54,595 nt of DNA, taken from assembly GCF_900143535.1 (NCBI RefSeq), contig NZ_FRFA01000022.1, forward strand, positions 1 through 54,595, written 5' to 3'. The translations under genes were made by a program, and so were the position numbers. Positions 44,741-54,595 of this stretch are shown piece after piece; position 1 is the stretch's first letter, and the number at the start of each line of letters is the position of its first letter. The notes under the pieces are model-generated. The model made no database searches. It was not told the origin of the DNA and saw only the letters and a list, made by a program, of their open reading frames with translations. This stretch comes from Tateyamaria sp. Alg231-49. Its GTDB lineage: Bacteria; Pseudomonadota; Alphaproteobacteria; Rhodobacterales; Rhodobacteraceae.

Positions 44741-45424
44741 ATGAGATATTTGATGAATTTGGCCGTCATAGGTCTCGTTCTGTGCCTTTTGACTCCTCAA
44801 GCCAGCTTGAGCGCAGACATCGGAACTGTGAACTTTCAATTCGACTCCGACCAACTCGACACACAAGGCCAGGCGCAAGTCGCAGAAATCGCGGAGCGTC
44901 TGAAAGCAGTGAACAGCTACAAGCCGACAGTTGTTGTCGGGTACACTGATGCTGTCGGGACCTCAGGCTATAACCAATCCTTGGGGCAACGCCGCGCGGA
45001 TACAGTCGCAAATGCGCTGAGAGCCGCCGGCGTTCCGGTTGATCGCATCGGCAAAACAGAGAGCCGGGGCAAGAATGACCTTTTGATTCAAGTCGCATCG
45101 GCAGAACGCCAAAACCGCCGTGTGACGGTGAAGCTGGCGGATATTCTGGGCGCCTGTCAAAGCTATCGCAATATCTCCCTGTCGGAATCTGCCGCTGGCC
45201 AAGAATTGCAGGATGACCTCCGGGCGCGCCTGTCCGAAGCGGTAATCTACTATGATCGTTTTGCATCAAACGGTGCCAACGGGCCCGCCTTTCAGATGGC
45301 AGGGGCTGCGAAACAAGACTGTGGGCAAGCCGTTGGATACGTGAACGATTCAGTGCGAAAGATCGAATACGCCAAGAAGTGTTTCTGCAATTCTGCGCGC
45401 TTACAGACTGCGCTTGGAAACTGA
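44741..45424 (+). CDS. OmpA-like periplasmic/outer-membrane protein
   Basis: A 227-residue protein with a signal peptide (RYLMNLAVIGLVLCLLTPQA). An OmpA/MotB peptidoglycan-binding domain lies directly behind it (VNFQFDSDQLD, VVVGYTDAVGTSGYNQSLGQ, RRADTVANAL, QNRRVTVKL, about 28-140). A Cys-containing C-terminal extension of about 90 residues (ACQSYRNIS, QDCGQAVGY, KKCFCNSA) is one I do not recognise. There is no N-terminal beta-barrel, so it is a soluble or tethered peptidoglycan binder. Its position next to the type I secretion operon suggests that it helps anchor or support the adhesin system. Confidence 0.88.
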   Translation: MRYLMNLAVIGLVLCLLTPQASLSADIGTVNFQFDSDQLDTQGQAQVAEIAERLKAVNSYKPTVVVGYTDAVGTSGYNQSLGQRRADTVANALRAAGVPVDRIGKTESRGKNDLLIQVASAERQNRRVTVKLADILGACQSYRNISLSESAAGQELQDDLRARLSEAVIYYDRFASNGANGPAFQMAGAAKQDCGQAVGYVNDSVRKIEYAKKCFCNSARLQTALGN

Positions 45425-45541
45425 ACCCTGTCATCTCGTTGGATTTGAGTGCGTCGCTGGCCATTTTCGCAGCACATCTGTTTATTGATGTGACCGAGGG
45501 CAATTCACATATCTTTGCCCGGCGATCATAAGGACTGACAC

Positions 45542-46465
45542 ATGAACACCGACGCCCACGTTTCGACCCACGATGCCGCCGAAGATGCCCGCAATGATGA
45601 TATCAGGATATATGTAAACGGCCAGATCGTGCACCGGGATGACGCCAAGGTGTCGGTCTACGACTCTGGGTTTTTACTGGGGGACGGAGTGTGGGAAGGG
45701 TTGCGCCTTTATGATGGGCATATCCCGTTTCTGGCCGAACACTTGGACCGGTTGTTTGAGGCAGCGCTTTATATCGATCTTGATATCGGAATGAGCCGCG
45801 ATGCCCTTGTTCAGGCGATCCACGACACGCTGGATGCCAATGAAATGACCACGGATGTACATATCCGCCTGATGGTCACACGGGGGCGTAAAAAGAAGCC
45901 GTTCCAGCATCCGCATTTGTCGATCTATGGGCCGACAATTGTGATTATCGCAGAACACTCCAAACCGGATGACAGCATTGTGGAACGTGGCATCCGTCTG
46001 GCCTCGGTCCCTCATCATCGCGGCCTGCCTTTGACGCAGGATGCCAAACTGAATTCGCATTCCAAGCTGAACTGTATCATTCCGTTGACCCATGCGGTCC
46101 GGCAGGGTGCGGATGAGGCGCTGATGATGGACCCCTTTGGCTTTGTGAACACCACCAACGCCTGCAATTTCTTTATTGTGAAGCAGGGTGCGGTTTGGAC
46201 CTCGACCGGGGATTACTGTATGAATGGGATCACGCGCCAAAAGGTGATCGATCTGTGCCGCGCGAATGACATCCCTGTGTTTGAACGCAACTATTCGCTG
46301 GTCGACACCTACAGTGCAGATGAAGCGTTTCTGACCGGTACTTTTGGTGCGCAAACGCCCGTCTTTGAAATCGACGGACGGGTGATCGGAGGCGGTGTTG
46401 CTGGGCCGGTGTTTCACCGCATACGTGCGCTTTACAAGGCCGCGATTATGGACGCCCCGGCCTAG
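45542..46465 (+). CDS. Class IV aminotransferase (D-amino acid/branched-chain type)
   Basis: A 307-residue PLP enzyme of fold type IV. The N-terminal domain has the SVYDSGFLLGDGVWEGLRLY pattern. The PLP lysine is probably Lys169 in QDAKLNSHSKLN. The phosphate-binding loop region is GFVNTTNACNFF and then GDYCMNGITRQ. The AAGGA box lies seven bases before the ATG. Class IV enzymes include D-alanine, branched-chain and omega-amino acid transaminases, and the substrate cannot be fixed from sequence. It appears monocistronic. Confidence 0.9.
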   Translation: MNTDAHVSTHDAAEDARNDDIRIYVNGQIVHRDDAKVSVYDSGFLLGDGVWEGLRLYDGHIPFLAEHLDRLFEAALYIDLDIGMSRDALVQAIHDTLDANEMTTDVHIRLMVTRGRKKKPFQHPHLSIYGPTIVIIAEHSKPDDSIVERGIRLASVPHHRGLPLTQDAKLNSHSKLNCIIPLTHAVRQGADEALMMDPFGFVNTTNACNFFIVKQGAVWTSTGDYCMNGITRQKVIDLCRANDIPVFERNYSLVDTYSADEAFLTGTFGAQTPVFEIDGRVIGGGVAGPVFHRIRALYKAAIMDAPA

Positions 46466-46562
46466 TCGCAGTTCGGTCCTAGCTTAGGGCCAACTGATGC
46501 ATCCGGGTCTTCGCTTCTGATCTTTGCGGACGTCACAGGCGAAACGACTGCTGTCCCGCCCT

Positions 46563-48806
46563 TCAAACATAGAACCCCACGTCTTTGGCCAACGGCAATT
46601 GCCGCGCACGGGTGCCGGTGGCCGCAAAGATTGCGTTGGCCAACGCAGCCGCTGCCGGAGGTGTGCCGGGTTCACCCGCCCCACCAATGTCGTGGCCGCT
46701 GTTGATGATATGGGTTTCGATCCGCGGCGCCGTCAACATGCGCAGCATTTCGTAGTCATAAAAGTTGCTTTGGGCGACCGCTCCGTCTTCGATGGTGATA
46801 TCGCCGTGGATCGCAGCAGTGAGGGCGTAGATGATGCCGGATTCCACCTGTGCCTTAATACCGTCGGGCGTGATGGCGACCCCCGCATCAATAACGGCGA
46901 CAACACGATCCACACGCACGTCGCCATTGATCATTGTGACCTCGATGACCTCTGCGACGATGGAACCAAAGGACTCCTTGACGGCGATGCCGCGCCCGCG
47001 TCCTTCGCCCAAGGGGGTGCCCCAATCGGCGGCTTCGGCGGCCTTGTCCAGAACCGCCTTCATCCGGGGGTGATCTGACAACAAGGCCGCGCGATAGGCG
47101 TAGGGGTCTTGCCCGGCGGCGTGCGCGCATTCGTCGATAAAGCTCTCGGTAAAGAACCCGTGCTGTGATTCATCAACGCTGCGCCACGCGCCCCATGGGA
47201 CGTGGCTTGGGCTTTGAATGTATCCGATGTCCTTGGCGGCAACTGCGTATGGGATCAGCGGCGCCTCGACCGGTTCCTGTTTGTTGACGTAGGTGTTTTC
47301 CCAGCCCAGTGGGACGCCGCTGTTGTCCAGTGCGGCGCGAAAGCGGCTGGTGGAGGCGGGGCGGTAGTAGTCCTGTCGCACGTCCTCTTCACGCGACCAG
47401 ATCAGCTGTACGGGTTTCTCAATGGCCTTGGAGATTAACGCCGCCTGAACTGCCCAGTCCGGAACTGATTTGCGTCCAAATCCACCGCCCATAAGCGTGT
47501 TGTTCAGGGTCACCTGATCTTCGTTCATGTCCAGCGCGGTTGCGATCTTGCGGCGGAACCCGAGGGGGTTTTGGCAACCCACCCAAATCTCTGCCGCCGC
47601 GCCTGTCACATGCGCTGTGGCATTGGGCGGTTCCATCGTGGTGTGGGCAAGATAGGGCACACGATACTCTGCCTCGATAACGGTCGGCGCACCTTCAAAA
47701 GTCGCGTCGATGTCGCCTTGGGACAAGTCGTGTTCCCGTCCGGCGCCGGCGGCTAGGTCGCTGGCGTGTTTTTCAAAGATTGTCTCGGACGTAACGCTGT
47801 CCAGCCCCTTACTGTCCCACTCGATGGTCAGCGTCTCAAGCGCCTGCACGGCGGTCCAGTAGCTGTCTGCAACCACAGCAACGGACTCGCCCGTTGGTCC
47901 ATATCCACCAATCATGTCCTCGGAGGCATCAGAGGGCAGGGTGATCACATCAATCACGCCGGCCATCTGGCGGGCTTCGGTGTCGTCGATTTGCACAACG
48001 GTTCCACCAAAAACGGGCGCACGCCGGGTCGTGGCATAGACCATATCGGGCAGTCGCACATCCAGCGCGAACGGTGCTGTCCCATCGACCTTGCCTGGGA
48101 TGTCCTGACGTTCAACTGATTGGCCGATAATGGAAAAGTCACCGATCTCCTTGAGTTGCGGATTGTACGAGGGCGTCATCTCAGCCGCGGCCGTGGCGAA
48201 GGTTGCATACGGCTCCGTCCGGGATGATGCGCGGTGAAGCAGCATGCTCTTTTCCGTTTCGATCTGATCGATCGGCACACCCCATGCGTCTGCCGCTGCT
48301 TGTTTCAGCATGTCCTTGGTGGCCGCACCTGCGACCCGCATGCCATACTGACCAGTCGCTCGGATGCTCAGGCTGCCGCCGGTGATCTGGGCGTTGAGCG
48401 CGTTTGATACACGCATCATCACCCCGTCGATGGTCGGGATGACGGCACCTGGTAAGGTAACATCTTTGAGCAGGTAGCCCCGGCCCAAGGTGTACGTGGA
48501 GTAATCTCCCAAAGCAGGCGCTTCTTCGATGCGCACCTTGTCCCAATCGGCATCGAGTTCTTCGGCCGCCATTTGCGCCAGAGCTGTCTGCGCACCCTGA
48601 CCCATTTCAGAGTGTGGAGAGATCACGGTAACAATGTTGTCCTGATCTATTTTGATGAAGGCATGGACCAGCGTCTCGCCGTCGCCCGCGACAGCATCCT
48701 GCAAGCCTGCAACGCGATTGCCGGGACGCATTGCCACCCCCACAAGAATACCGCCACCAACGACAACACCGGCTGAAATGAACGCGCGTCGGGTCCACTT
48801 ATTCAT
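46563..48806 (-). CDS. Molybdopterin-binding oxidoreductase large subunit (IorB-like)
   Basis: About 747 residues of the xanthine oxidase-family molybdenum hydroxylase large subunit, in the single-gene form with a Tat signal ([13 protein letters not shown]) seen in isoquinoline 1-oxidoreductase IorB-type enzymes. Other marks are [32 protein letters not shown], and [20 protein letters not shown] with the catalytic Glu. The ATG at 48806 is chosen because it overlaps the small-subunit stop by eight bases and opens the Tat signal; the longer frame to 48908 is read-through. It works with the 2Fe-2S subunit encoded upstream and is probably periplasmic. N-heterocycle or aldehyde substrates are typical of the family, but the real one is unknown. 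Confidence 0.9.
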   Translation of the reverse strand: MNKWTRRAFISAGVVVGGGILVGVAMRPGNRVAGLQDAVAGDGETLVHAFIKIDQDNIVTVISPHSEMGQGAQTALAQMAAEELDADWDKVRIEEAPALGDYSTYTLGRGYLLKDVTLPGAVIPTIDGVMMRVSNALNAQITGGSLSIRATGQYGMRVAGAATKDMLKQAAADAWGVPIDQIETEKSMLLHRASSRTEPYATFATAAAEMTPSYNPQLKEIGDFSIIGQSVERQDIPGKVDGTAPFALDVRLPDMVYATTRRAPVFGGTVVQIDDTEARQMAGVIDVITLPSDASEDMIGGYGPTGESVAVVADSYWTAVQALETLTIEWDSKGLDSVTSETIFEKHASDLAAGAGREHDLSQGDIDATFEGAPTVIEAEYRVPYLAHTTMEPPNATAHVTGAAAEIWVGCQNPLGFRRKIATALDMNEDQVTLNNTLMGGGFGRKSVPDWAVQAALISKAIEKPVQLIWSREEDVRQDYYRPASTSRFRAALDNSGVPLGWENTYVNKQEPVEAPLIPYAVAAKDIGYIQSPSHVPWGAWRSVDESQHGFFTESFIDECAHAAGQDPYAYRAALLSDHPRMKAVLDKAAEAADWGTPLGEGRGRGIAVKESFGSIVAEVIEVTMINGDVRVDRVVAVIDAGVAITPDGIKAQVESGIIYALTAAIHGDITIEDGAVAQSNFYDYEMLRMLTAPRIETHIINSGHDIGGAGEPGTPPAAAALANAIFAATGTRARQLPLAKDVGFYV

Positions 48807-49275
48807 TGGATTGTCCTTTCGTGATAGCCGCGGTTTTAATGGCAGCGCGGATGCGATCATACATACCGCAGCGGCAGATATTGCCGTCCATCGCCGCGTT
48901 GATGTCATCGTCTGTTGGATTGGGGATGTCGTTCAAAAGAGCGGCTGCGGACATCAGTTGACCAGACTGGCAATACCCACATTGCGGGACCTGGTGCTTG
49001 ATCCAAGCTTGTTGCAGGGCATGCAACGTGTCTTCAGTCGGGGCGAGCCCCTCGATTGTGGTGATGTCCTGACCAGCGACCGCGTCGATTGGCGTGACGC
49101 AAGTGCGTGTGGCCACGCCATCGATCATCACGGTGCAGGCTCCACATTGGGCCACGCCGCACCCGAATTTCGTTCCGGTCAGGCCCAAATCTTCTCTGAG
49201 CACCCACAGCAGGGGCTTAGACGCATCGGCATCTACATCTCGCAAGATTCCGTTCACTGTGATCGTGGTTTTCAT
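48799..49275 (-). CDS. 2Fe-2S subunit of the molybdenum hydroxylase (IorA-like)
   Basis: A 158-residue electron-transfer subunit with two [2Fe-2S] clusters. The plant-type ferredoxin ligands are in [14 protein letters not shown] plus a Cys near 80 (RTCVTP), and the helical domain ligands are in QCGYCQSGQ and CRCGMYDRI. The product pairs with the large subunit, into whose Tat-exported complex it may be carried. It is the first gene of the operon, divergent from the TetR gene across a 127-bp region with a strong palindrome. Confidence 0.92.
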   Translation of the reverse strand: MKTTITVNGILRDVDADASKPLLWVLREDLGLTGTKFGCGVAQCGACTVMIDGVATRTCVTPIDAVAGQDITTIEGLAPTEDTLHALQQAWIKHQVPQCGYCQSGQLMSAAALLNDIPNPTDDDINAAMDGNICRCGMYDRIRAAIKTAAITKGQSNE

Positions 49276-49330
49276 GTCTTTCTCCGGTCAGAGGGGCGCG
49301 GCAAAGGTGTCAGAGTGGTATCTGGGTCGC

Positions 49331-49358
49331 AAACAGAACAAGTATTCTAATTCTGTTT
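49331..49358. promoter_or_regulatory. Operator candidate: AAACAGAA-N12-TTCTGTTT
   Basis: Perfect 8-bp inverted arms with a 12-base spacer sit in the divergent region between the iorA-like gene (49275) and the tetR-like gene (49403). A TTGACA hexamer (49358-49363) overlaps its right end on the plus strand, as expected for the -35 of the regulator gene, although no clear -10 follows. Length, symmetry and position fit an autoregulating TetR-family repressor controlling both directions. Confidence 0.6.
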
Positions 49359-49402
49359 TGACACCAACCTTTGCACCTGTCAAGAAGCTGGGACATCATT
49401 TG

Positions 49403-50080
49403 ATGACAAAGGGTTTGTGCTTGGAAAGCCGTTGGAAATCGGAACTACACTGGCGGCGCACTGGGCAACAAAGCCGCAGCGAGCGCACTCAATCCGCGTT
49501 GCTGGATGCGGCAGAAGAACTGATCCTCGAAAAGGGTACGGACGCGACGTCGATTGCGGATATAGCGAAGCGAGCAGGCTCTTCGGTAGGGGCGGTTTAC
49601 CACCACTTCAAAGACAAAACGGCACTCTATTACGCGCTATTTCATCGCATGACCGCGACCTATGAGGCGTTGAACAAGCAGGCGTCCGACCCCAAGACTT
49701 GGGAAGGGGCCACGATAAAAGATTTGTTTCGTGGCTATTTGGAAATTGTCCTGACGACGACGCGAGAGAACAGTGCGGCCAAGGCCGCCGCGTCTGCCGT
49801 TATTGCAGATTTTCCGGAACTGAATGCACACTACTGCGAAATTCAGGCCGAAACACGAAAAGCGTTGCTGACGTTGGTTATGGAGCGTCGTGGCGAAATC
49901 GGAGCGCCGGATGCCGAGAACGCAGCTGCGTTTGCGATTGACCAATTGTCTGCGATGTTGCGCGTTTATCTCGACGCAACCTTGCGGCCCGCCACGCTTG
50001 CACCATTGGATGAGGATCAGTTTGTCGCACAATCGGTCGAACTGGTGTCGCGGTATCTTGAGTTGCCTCGGGCGACATGA
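49403..50080 (+). CDS. TetR-family transcriptional regulator
   Basis: About 225 residues. The N-terminal helix-turn-helix DNA-binding domain (RTQSALLDAAEELILEKGTD, then IADIAKRAGSSVGAVYHHFK) starts about residue 28. A helical ligand/dimer domain follows. The ATG at 49403 is chosen; the frame is open further upstream, but that reaches back into the opposite iorA-like gene. It is divergent from the iorAB-like operon and followed 174 bases later by a dehydrogenase gene, so it is the natural repressor of both. Confidence 0.9.
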   Translation: MTKGLCLESRWKSELHWRRTGQQSRSERTQSALLDAAEELILEKGTDATSIADIAKRAGSSVGAVYHHFKDKTALYYALFHRMTATYEALNKQASDPKTWEGATIKDLFRGYLEIVLTTTRENSAAKAAASAVIADFPELNAHYCEIQAETRKALLTLVMERRGEIGAPDAENAAAFAIDQLSAMLRVYLDATLRPATLAPLDEDQFVAQSVELVSRYLELPRAT

Positions 50081-50254
50081 CTCTGAGTGGAGAGTGCGTT
50101 TATGGTTCGAGTCACGTTGACTGAATCGGACTGGGTTGAGCGGAAGGATTTTATGCAGCCGGGCGAACCGTAAGAAGTTCAATGTCGGCTGAGTCCGGAC
50201 AGGACACGTTGCCCGATCAAAGAAGGCACAGAACGCTATATCGGAGGAGACCAG

Positions 50255-51091
50255 ATGTTTGACAAAGCGATAAGCCAAGGTGGCGTGGCCGTGATCACCG
50301 GTGGCGCGAGCGGTGTAGGGTTCGCAGCCGCACAGAATCTGGCGCGCCGCGGGTTGTCCATTTTGTTGGCCGATGTATCCGCAGACGCACTTGAGCAGGC
50401 TGCAAGCAACCTGTCTGAGAAAGGCGCGCAAGTGCAGACATTGCAAACGGATGTGCGCGATGCAGATGCGGTTGCCAAACTGGCAGAAACGGCCAAAGCC
50501 ATGGGGCCGATTGCCGTCTTGATGAACAATGCGGGCATCTCACGCCCGACGACCAGTTGGGACAATGCGCAGAACTGGCGCGATCTGATCGAAGTGAACC
50601 TTTTTGGCGTGTTGAACGGGGTACAAGCTTTTGTGCCGGGCATGATTGATGCAGGTCGCCCGGCGGTCGTGATCAACACCGGATCCAAGCAGGGCATCAC
50701 AACGCCACCCGGCAATCCCGGTTACAACGTATCCAAGGCAGGCGTAAAAGTGCTGACAGAGATGCTGGCCCATGAATTGCGTGCGGCAGAGGTTCCCGTG
50801 TCGGCGCATTTGTTCGTTCCCGGCTTTACCTACACGGGGATGATTTCGTCATTCATTCCGGAAAAGCCGGCGTCAGCGTGGACGTCTGAACAGACAATCT
50901 CCCACCTCTTTGAGCGGGTTTCGGCAGGGGATTTTTATGTCCTGTGTCCGGACAACGAGGTCACACCAGAGATCGATCAGCGTCGTGTATCATGGTCCGC
51001 GCAGGATATCGTTGAAAACCGACCTGCTTTGTCCAGATGGCATCCGGATTATGCCGAGCGTTTTGCCGCGTTTCAACAGTCTGGGAGTTAG
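50255..51091 (+). CDS. Short-chain dehydrogenase/reductase
   Basis: A 278-residue classical SDR, NAD(P) dependent. It has the cofactor loop TGGASGVG near residue 15, NNAGIS near 91, the catalytic Ser in NTGSKQG near 143, and the YxxxK pair in GYNVSKAG near 158-162. GGAGGAGA lies about ten bases upstream of the ATG. Position next to tetR and iorAB-like genes suggests a linked oxidative catabolic route, but the substrate is unknown. Confidence 0.9.
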   Translation: MFDKAISQGGVAVITGGASGVGFAAAQNLARRGLSILLADVSADALEQAASNLSEKGAQVQTLQTDVRDADAVAKLAETAKAMGPIAVLMNNAGISRPTTSWDNAQNWRDLIEVNLFGVLNGVQAFVPGMIDAGRPAVVINTGSKQGITTPPGNPGYNVSKAGVKVLTEMLAHELRAAEVPVSAHLFVPGFTYTGMISSFIPEKPASAWTSEQTISHLFERVSAGDFYVLCPDNEVTPEIDQRRVSWSAQDIVENRPALSRWHPDYAERFAAFQQSGS

Positions 51092-51170
51092 TGTTCAGGC
51101 CTGCACTGGGGTTTAACTTGGAGTTCTGAACCAACCGAACACGACAAGTGCAGATGCATGAAATATCAAT

Positions 51171-51188
51171 GGCCTCGGGAACGAGGCC
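51171..51188. terminator. Stable hairpin after the dehydrogenase gene
   Basis: GGCCTCG-GGAA-CGAGGCC has seven paired bases closed by a GNRA-type tetraloop, 80 bases after the stop at 51091. No T-run follows, so it is a weak candidate for an intrinsic terminator or an RNA-stability element. Confidence 0.35.
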
Positions 51189-51304
51189 CCATGAGGGGCT
51201 GCCTGAAAACTGTCTTGGGAGCGGATTTTCGATTTCCGAAAGGTTTTCTTGCACATGCCCTTGCGGTCCCTAACGACTCAGACTAAACCCCGCAAACCAA
51301 ATGG

Positions 51305-52978
<1,674 letters not shown>

Positions 52979-53046
52979 AGGACGGGCCTTTCTTTAGAAT
53001 TGACCCGCCCCATTATAGGCACGAAATCACTCTTGTCTTCCACTTT

Positions 53047-53066
53047 CGATTGCAACTTGTTGCAAT
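53047..53066. repeat. Direct repeat GATTGCAACTTGTTRCAA, copy 1
   Basis: The core TTGCAAC-TT-GTTGCAA (53050-53065) is a perfect inverted repeat in the 153-bp gap between the two recombinase genes. A near-copy with one change (GTTACAA) lies at 53172-53189 inside the 3' end of the tyrosine recombinase gene. A recombination or arm-type site for that enzyme is possible. Confidence 0.45.
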
Positions 53067-53131
53067 GCTAAAGCCATTATTATCAATGCCTTGGTGTGAT
53101 GATCTTTTGATACTTGGACGATATTGTCCCG

Positions 53132-54244
53132 TCAGCGATGGCCACGTGAATTGCGAATGCCATCCACGATGGATTGCAACTTGTTACAACTGGAGATCCC
53201 GGTGGCGCGGTTGTAATGCTTCTCAGCCATGTCCAATGTGGCGTGACCAAGAATGTCACGAATGATGTTCACATGTTCCGGATCGAACTCTGCAATCGAG
53301 GTTGCCGCAATGTGGCGGAAGGCATGCGGGCGAAGGGCAATGCCCATGTGGCGCATCGTCACTTTTGGTAACTCGCGGGAAAAACCGTCTGGGGTGATGG
53401 GATTGCCATACTGATTGATCCAGAGCGCATCAGAAGGTTTACCATGAAGAAGCACTGGGCGATGAATGTCGAGATAGCGCTGCATCGGGGTGACCAAGTC
53501 GCGCGGCAGCAGATAGCTGCGGGCTTTTTTGTCCTTCATGTCCTCAGGCTGAAAGCGCAGTTCAAAACCTGTGGATGTGTGCACAATGTGCTGTCCTACG
53601 TACATTCCCAGAAATGCGCGGCGGCGCAGCGGTCGGGAGATCAGAAGACCGATCATCAGAGCTTGGCGGAAGCGGACAGCACGGTTGAGAGGGCGCAGGT
53701 CATCATCATCAACGACTTCCGCCATGCTCGACAGGCTCCATTGGAACACCTGACTGACGGTGGCCGGGTGTGGGGCGGGCAAAGCGTCGCGGTTGGCCCG
53801 TTTGATAAGGCGATTGAAAGCCAGTTGCAGCCATTGCCAATCATGATTGGGTGCTATGGCGGAAGCGATTGCGAACAGATCGCCAATCAGGCCCTCCGTG
53901 GACTTGGGTTGCAGGCGTACATCGCACTCGTCGACAAAGGCACATACACGGGCGGTTGTGATCCGCTTTGCCGGGGTCAGCGCGAGAGCATTGGCGTCTG
54001 TCCTGGTCAGGAACGACAGCCACTGACCGTAGCCTTGCTTGCGTTTTCGGCGGCTGCCGCCGAGAAGGGCGCGTAGTGTGGGTGCATCCGTGAGGATATC
54101 GGCAGGGGCACGATGCAGCATATCAGCAATCCGGTTAACGGCGGAAACGCGGTCCCGCGTGCGGGTGCTGGCCAAGCTGGGGTCTGTCCCCAATTGGTCG
54201 AGGACGTCTGCGAGGGTTTGAGGTTTGGTTTGATCGAAGGGCAT
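53132..54244 (-). CDS. Tyrosine recombinase / phage-type integrase
   Basis: About 370 residues. The N-terminal SAM-like/core-binding part is unusual. The C-terminal catalytic domain has the first Arg in ISRPLRRRAF, the HxxR box in RPHAFRHIAAT, and the second His and nucleophile Tyr in LGHATLDMAEKHYNRA. The ATG at 54244 has AAAGGA seven bases upstream and is preferred to the longer frame. The 3' end carries one copy of a GATTGCAACTTGTT repeat, found again 124 bases further down. A second integrase beside a serine recombinase suggests stacked mobile elements. Confidence 0.88.
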   Translation of the reverse strand: MPFDQTKPQTLADVLDQLGTDPSLASTRTRDRVSAVNRIADMLHRAPADILTDAPTLRALLGGSRRKRKQGYGQWLSFLTRTDANALALTPAKRITTARVCAFVDECDVRLQPKSTEGLIGDLFAIASAIAPNHDWQWLQLAFNRLIKRANRDALPAPHPATVSQVFQWSLSSMAEVVDDDDLRPLNRAVRFRQALMIGLLISRPLRRRAFLGMYVGQHIVHTSTGFELRFQPEDMKDKKARSYLLPRDLVTPMQRYLDIHRPVLLHGKPSDALWINQYGNPITPDGFSRELPKVTMRHMGIALRPHAFRHIAATSIAEFDPEHVNIIRDILGHATLDMAEKHYNRATGISSCNKLQSIVDGIRNSRGHR

Positions 54245-54422
54245 GGTGTTTTCCTTTGAGCCTTCAGAGTATTGGGACATTGAGGGACAAGGACGGACGT
54301 GGTGGCCCACGGGCGGACATTCGGGAAACTACGGCATGTCTGACGTCAGCGCTTATGGGTCCAAATAGGGCAAATTGCTAAGAGAGTGTTCTTGGCTCAT
54401 CGTAACCACCGAGGAGTGGAAG

Positions 54423-54595
54423 ATGAGACAGACCAATGGAACACGCAAAAGCTCAGGCGAGAAGATCGTCAAAGACATCAAACGAGCGACCCGCAAGCAT
54501 TACTCGTCCGAAGAGAAGATCAGGATCGTCCTGGACGGTCTGAGGGGCGAGGACAGCATAGCTGAGCTGTGTCGTCGTGAGGGTATCTCTCAAGG
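54423..54595 (+). CDS. IS3-family transposase orfA, 5' part (cut by window end)
   Basis: About 57 codons are visible, starting at the ATG 54423 behind CCGAGGAG. The product begins RQTNGTRKSSGEKIVKDIKR and continues with the IS3 OrfA helix-turn-helix HYSSEEKIRIVLDGL then GEDSIAELCRREGIS. The frame is still open at the end of the window. The left end of the element probably lies near 54338 (TGTCTGACGTCAGCGC), but I cannot confirm the inverted repeat from one end. Confidence 0.85.
   Translation, partial: MRQTNGTRKSSGEKIVKDIKRATRKHYSSEEKIRIVLDGLRGEDSIAELCRREGISQ

Overview
The window looks like accessory-rich DNA from an alphaproteobacterium, most likely a marine member of the Rhodobacterales (roseobacter group). 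The inference rests on gene content: a VPLPA-CTERM type surface protein, a very large type I secreted adhesin with its own transporter, an IorAB-type molybdenum hydroxylase, roseobacter-like transposase fragments, and an initiator tRNA with the alphaproteobacterial anticodon stem. No rRNA or taxonomic marker gene is present, so the assignment is an inference.

Layout. 1-237 is the 3' end of an IS110-type transposase. 629-14449 is a minus-strand biosynthetic operon, read from 14449 down to 629: acyl-CoA dehydrogenase-like flavoenzyme, HupE/UreJ-like membrane protein, free-standing adenylation enzyme, free-standing carrier protein, a C-A-T nonribosomal peptide synthetase (NRPS) whose A domain is interrupted by a PP-loop ATP-pyrophosphatase, a C-A-T-TE NRPS, and a GT-B glycosyltransferase. 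Junctions from 14449 to 2180 are a few bases or overlapping. The logic is that a free A/carrier/dehydrogenase trio makes a starter acyl unit. NRPS 1 would then add an Asn/Asp-like residue, probably altered by the inserted PP-loop domain. NRPS 2 would add one more residue and release the product, which is finally glycosylated. The PP-loop-interrupted adenylation domain is the most unusual thing in the window.

15330-22455 is a signalling block on the plus strand: a universal stress protein, a cytochrome c lipoprotein overlapping a membrane-anchored class III nucleotide cyclase, a small unknown gene, a hybrid histidine kinase with Cache, HAMP, receiver and Hpt parts, and a methyltransferase. Short inverted repeats (TATCC-N4-GGATA) precede the stress-protein and kinase genes. 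22578-24778 has small minus-strand genes, including a DUF5681-like protein and a secreted VPLPA-CTERM-type protein.

25628-39592 encodes a giant repetitive adhesin of about 4,650 residues with a C-terminal RTX/type I secretion signal. It converges on a minus-strand operon for TolC, ABC and HlyD components (44583-39589), which very probably exports it. An OmpA-like protein and a class IV aminotransferase follow. 46563-51091 holds iorAB-like genes divergent from a TetR regulator and a short-chain dehydrogenase, with a strong palindromic operator candidate between them.

51305-51381 is an initiator tRNA-Met. A large serine recombinase gene ends inside it, so the recombinase C-terminus is read from the antisense of the tRNA. 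A tyrosine recombinase and a truncated IS3-type orfA finish the window. The ends are therefore mobile-element territory, and remnants of older insertions and a dispersed intergenic repeat occur in the gaps.
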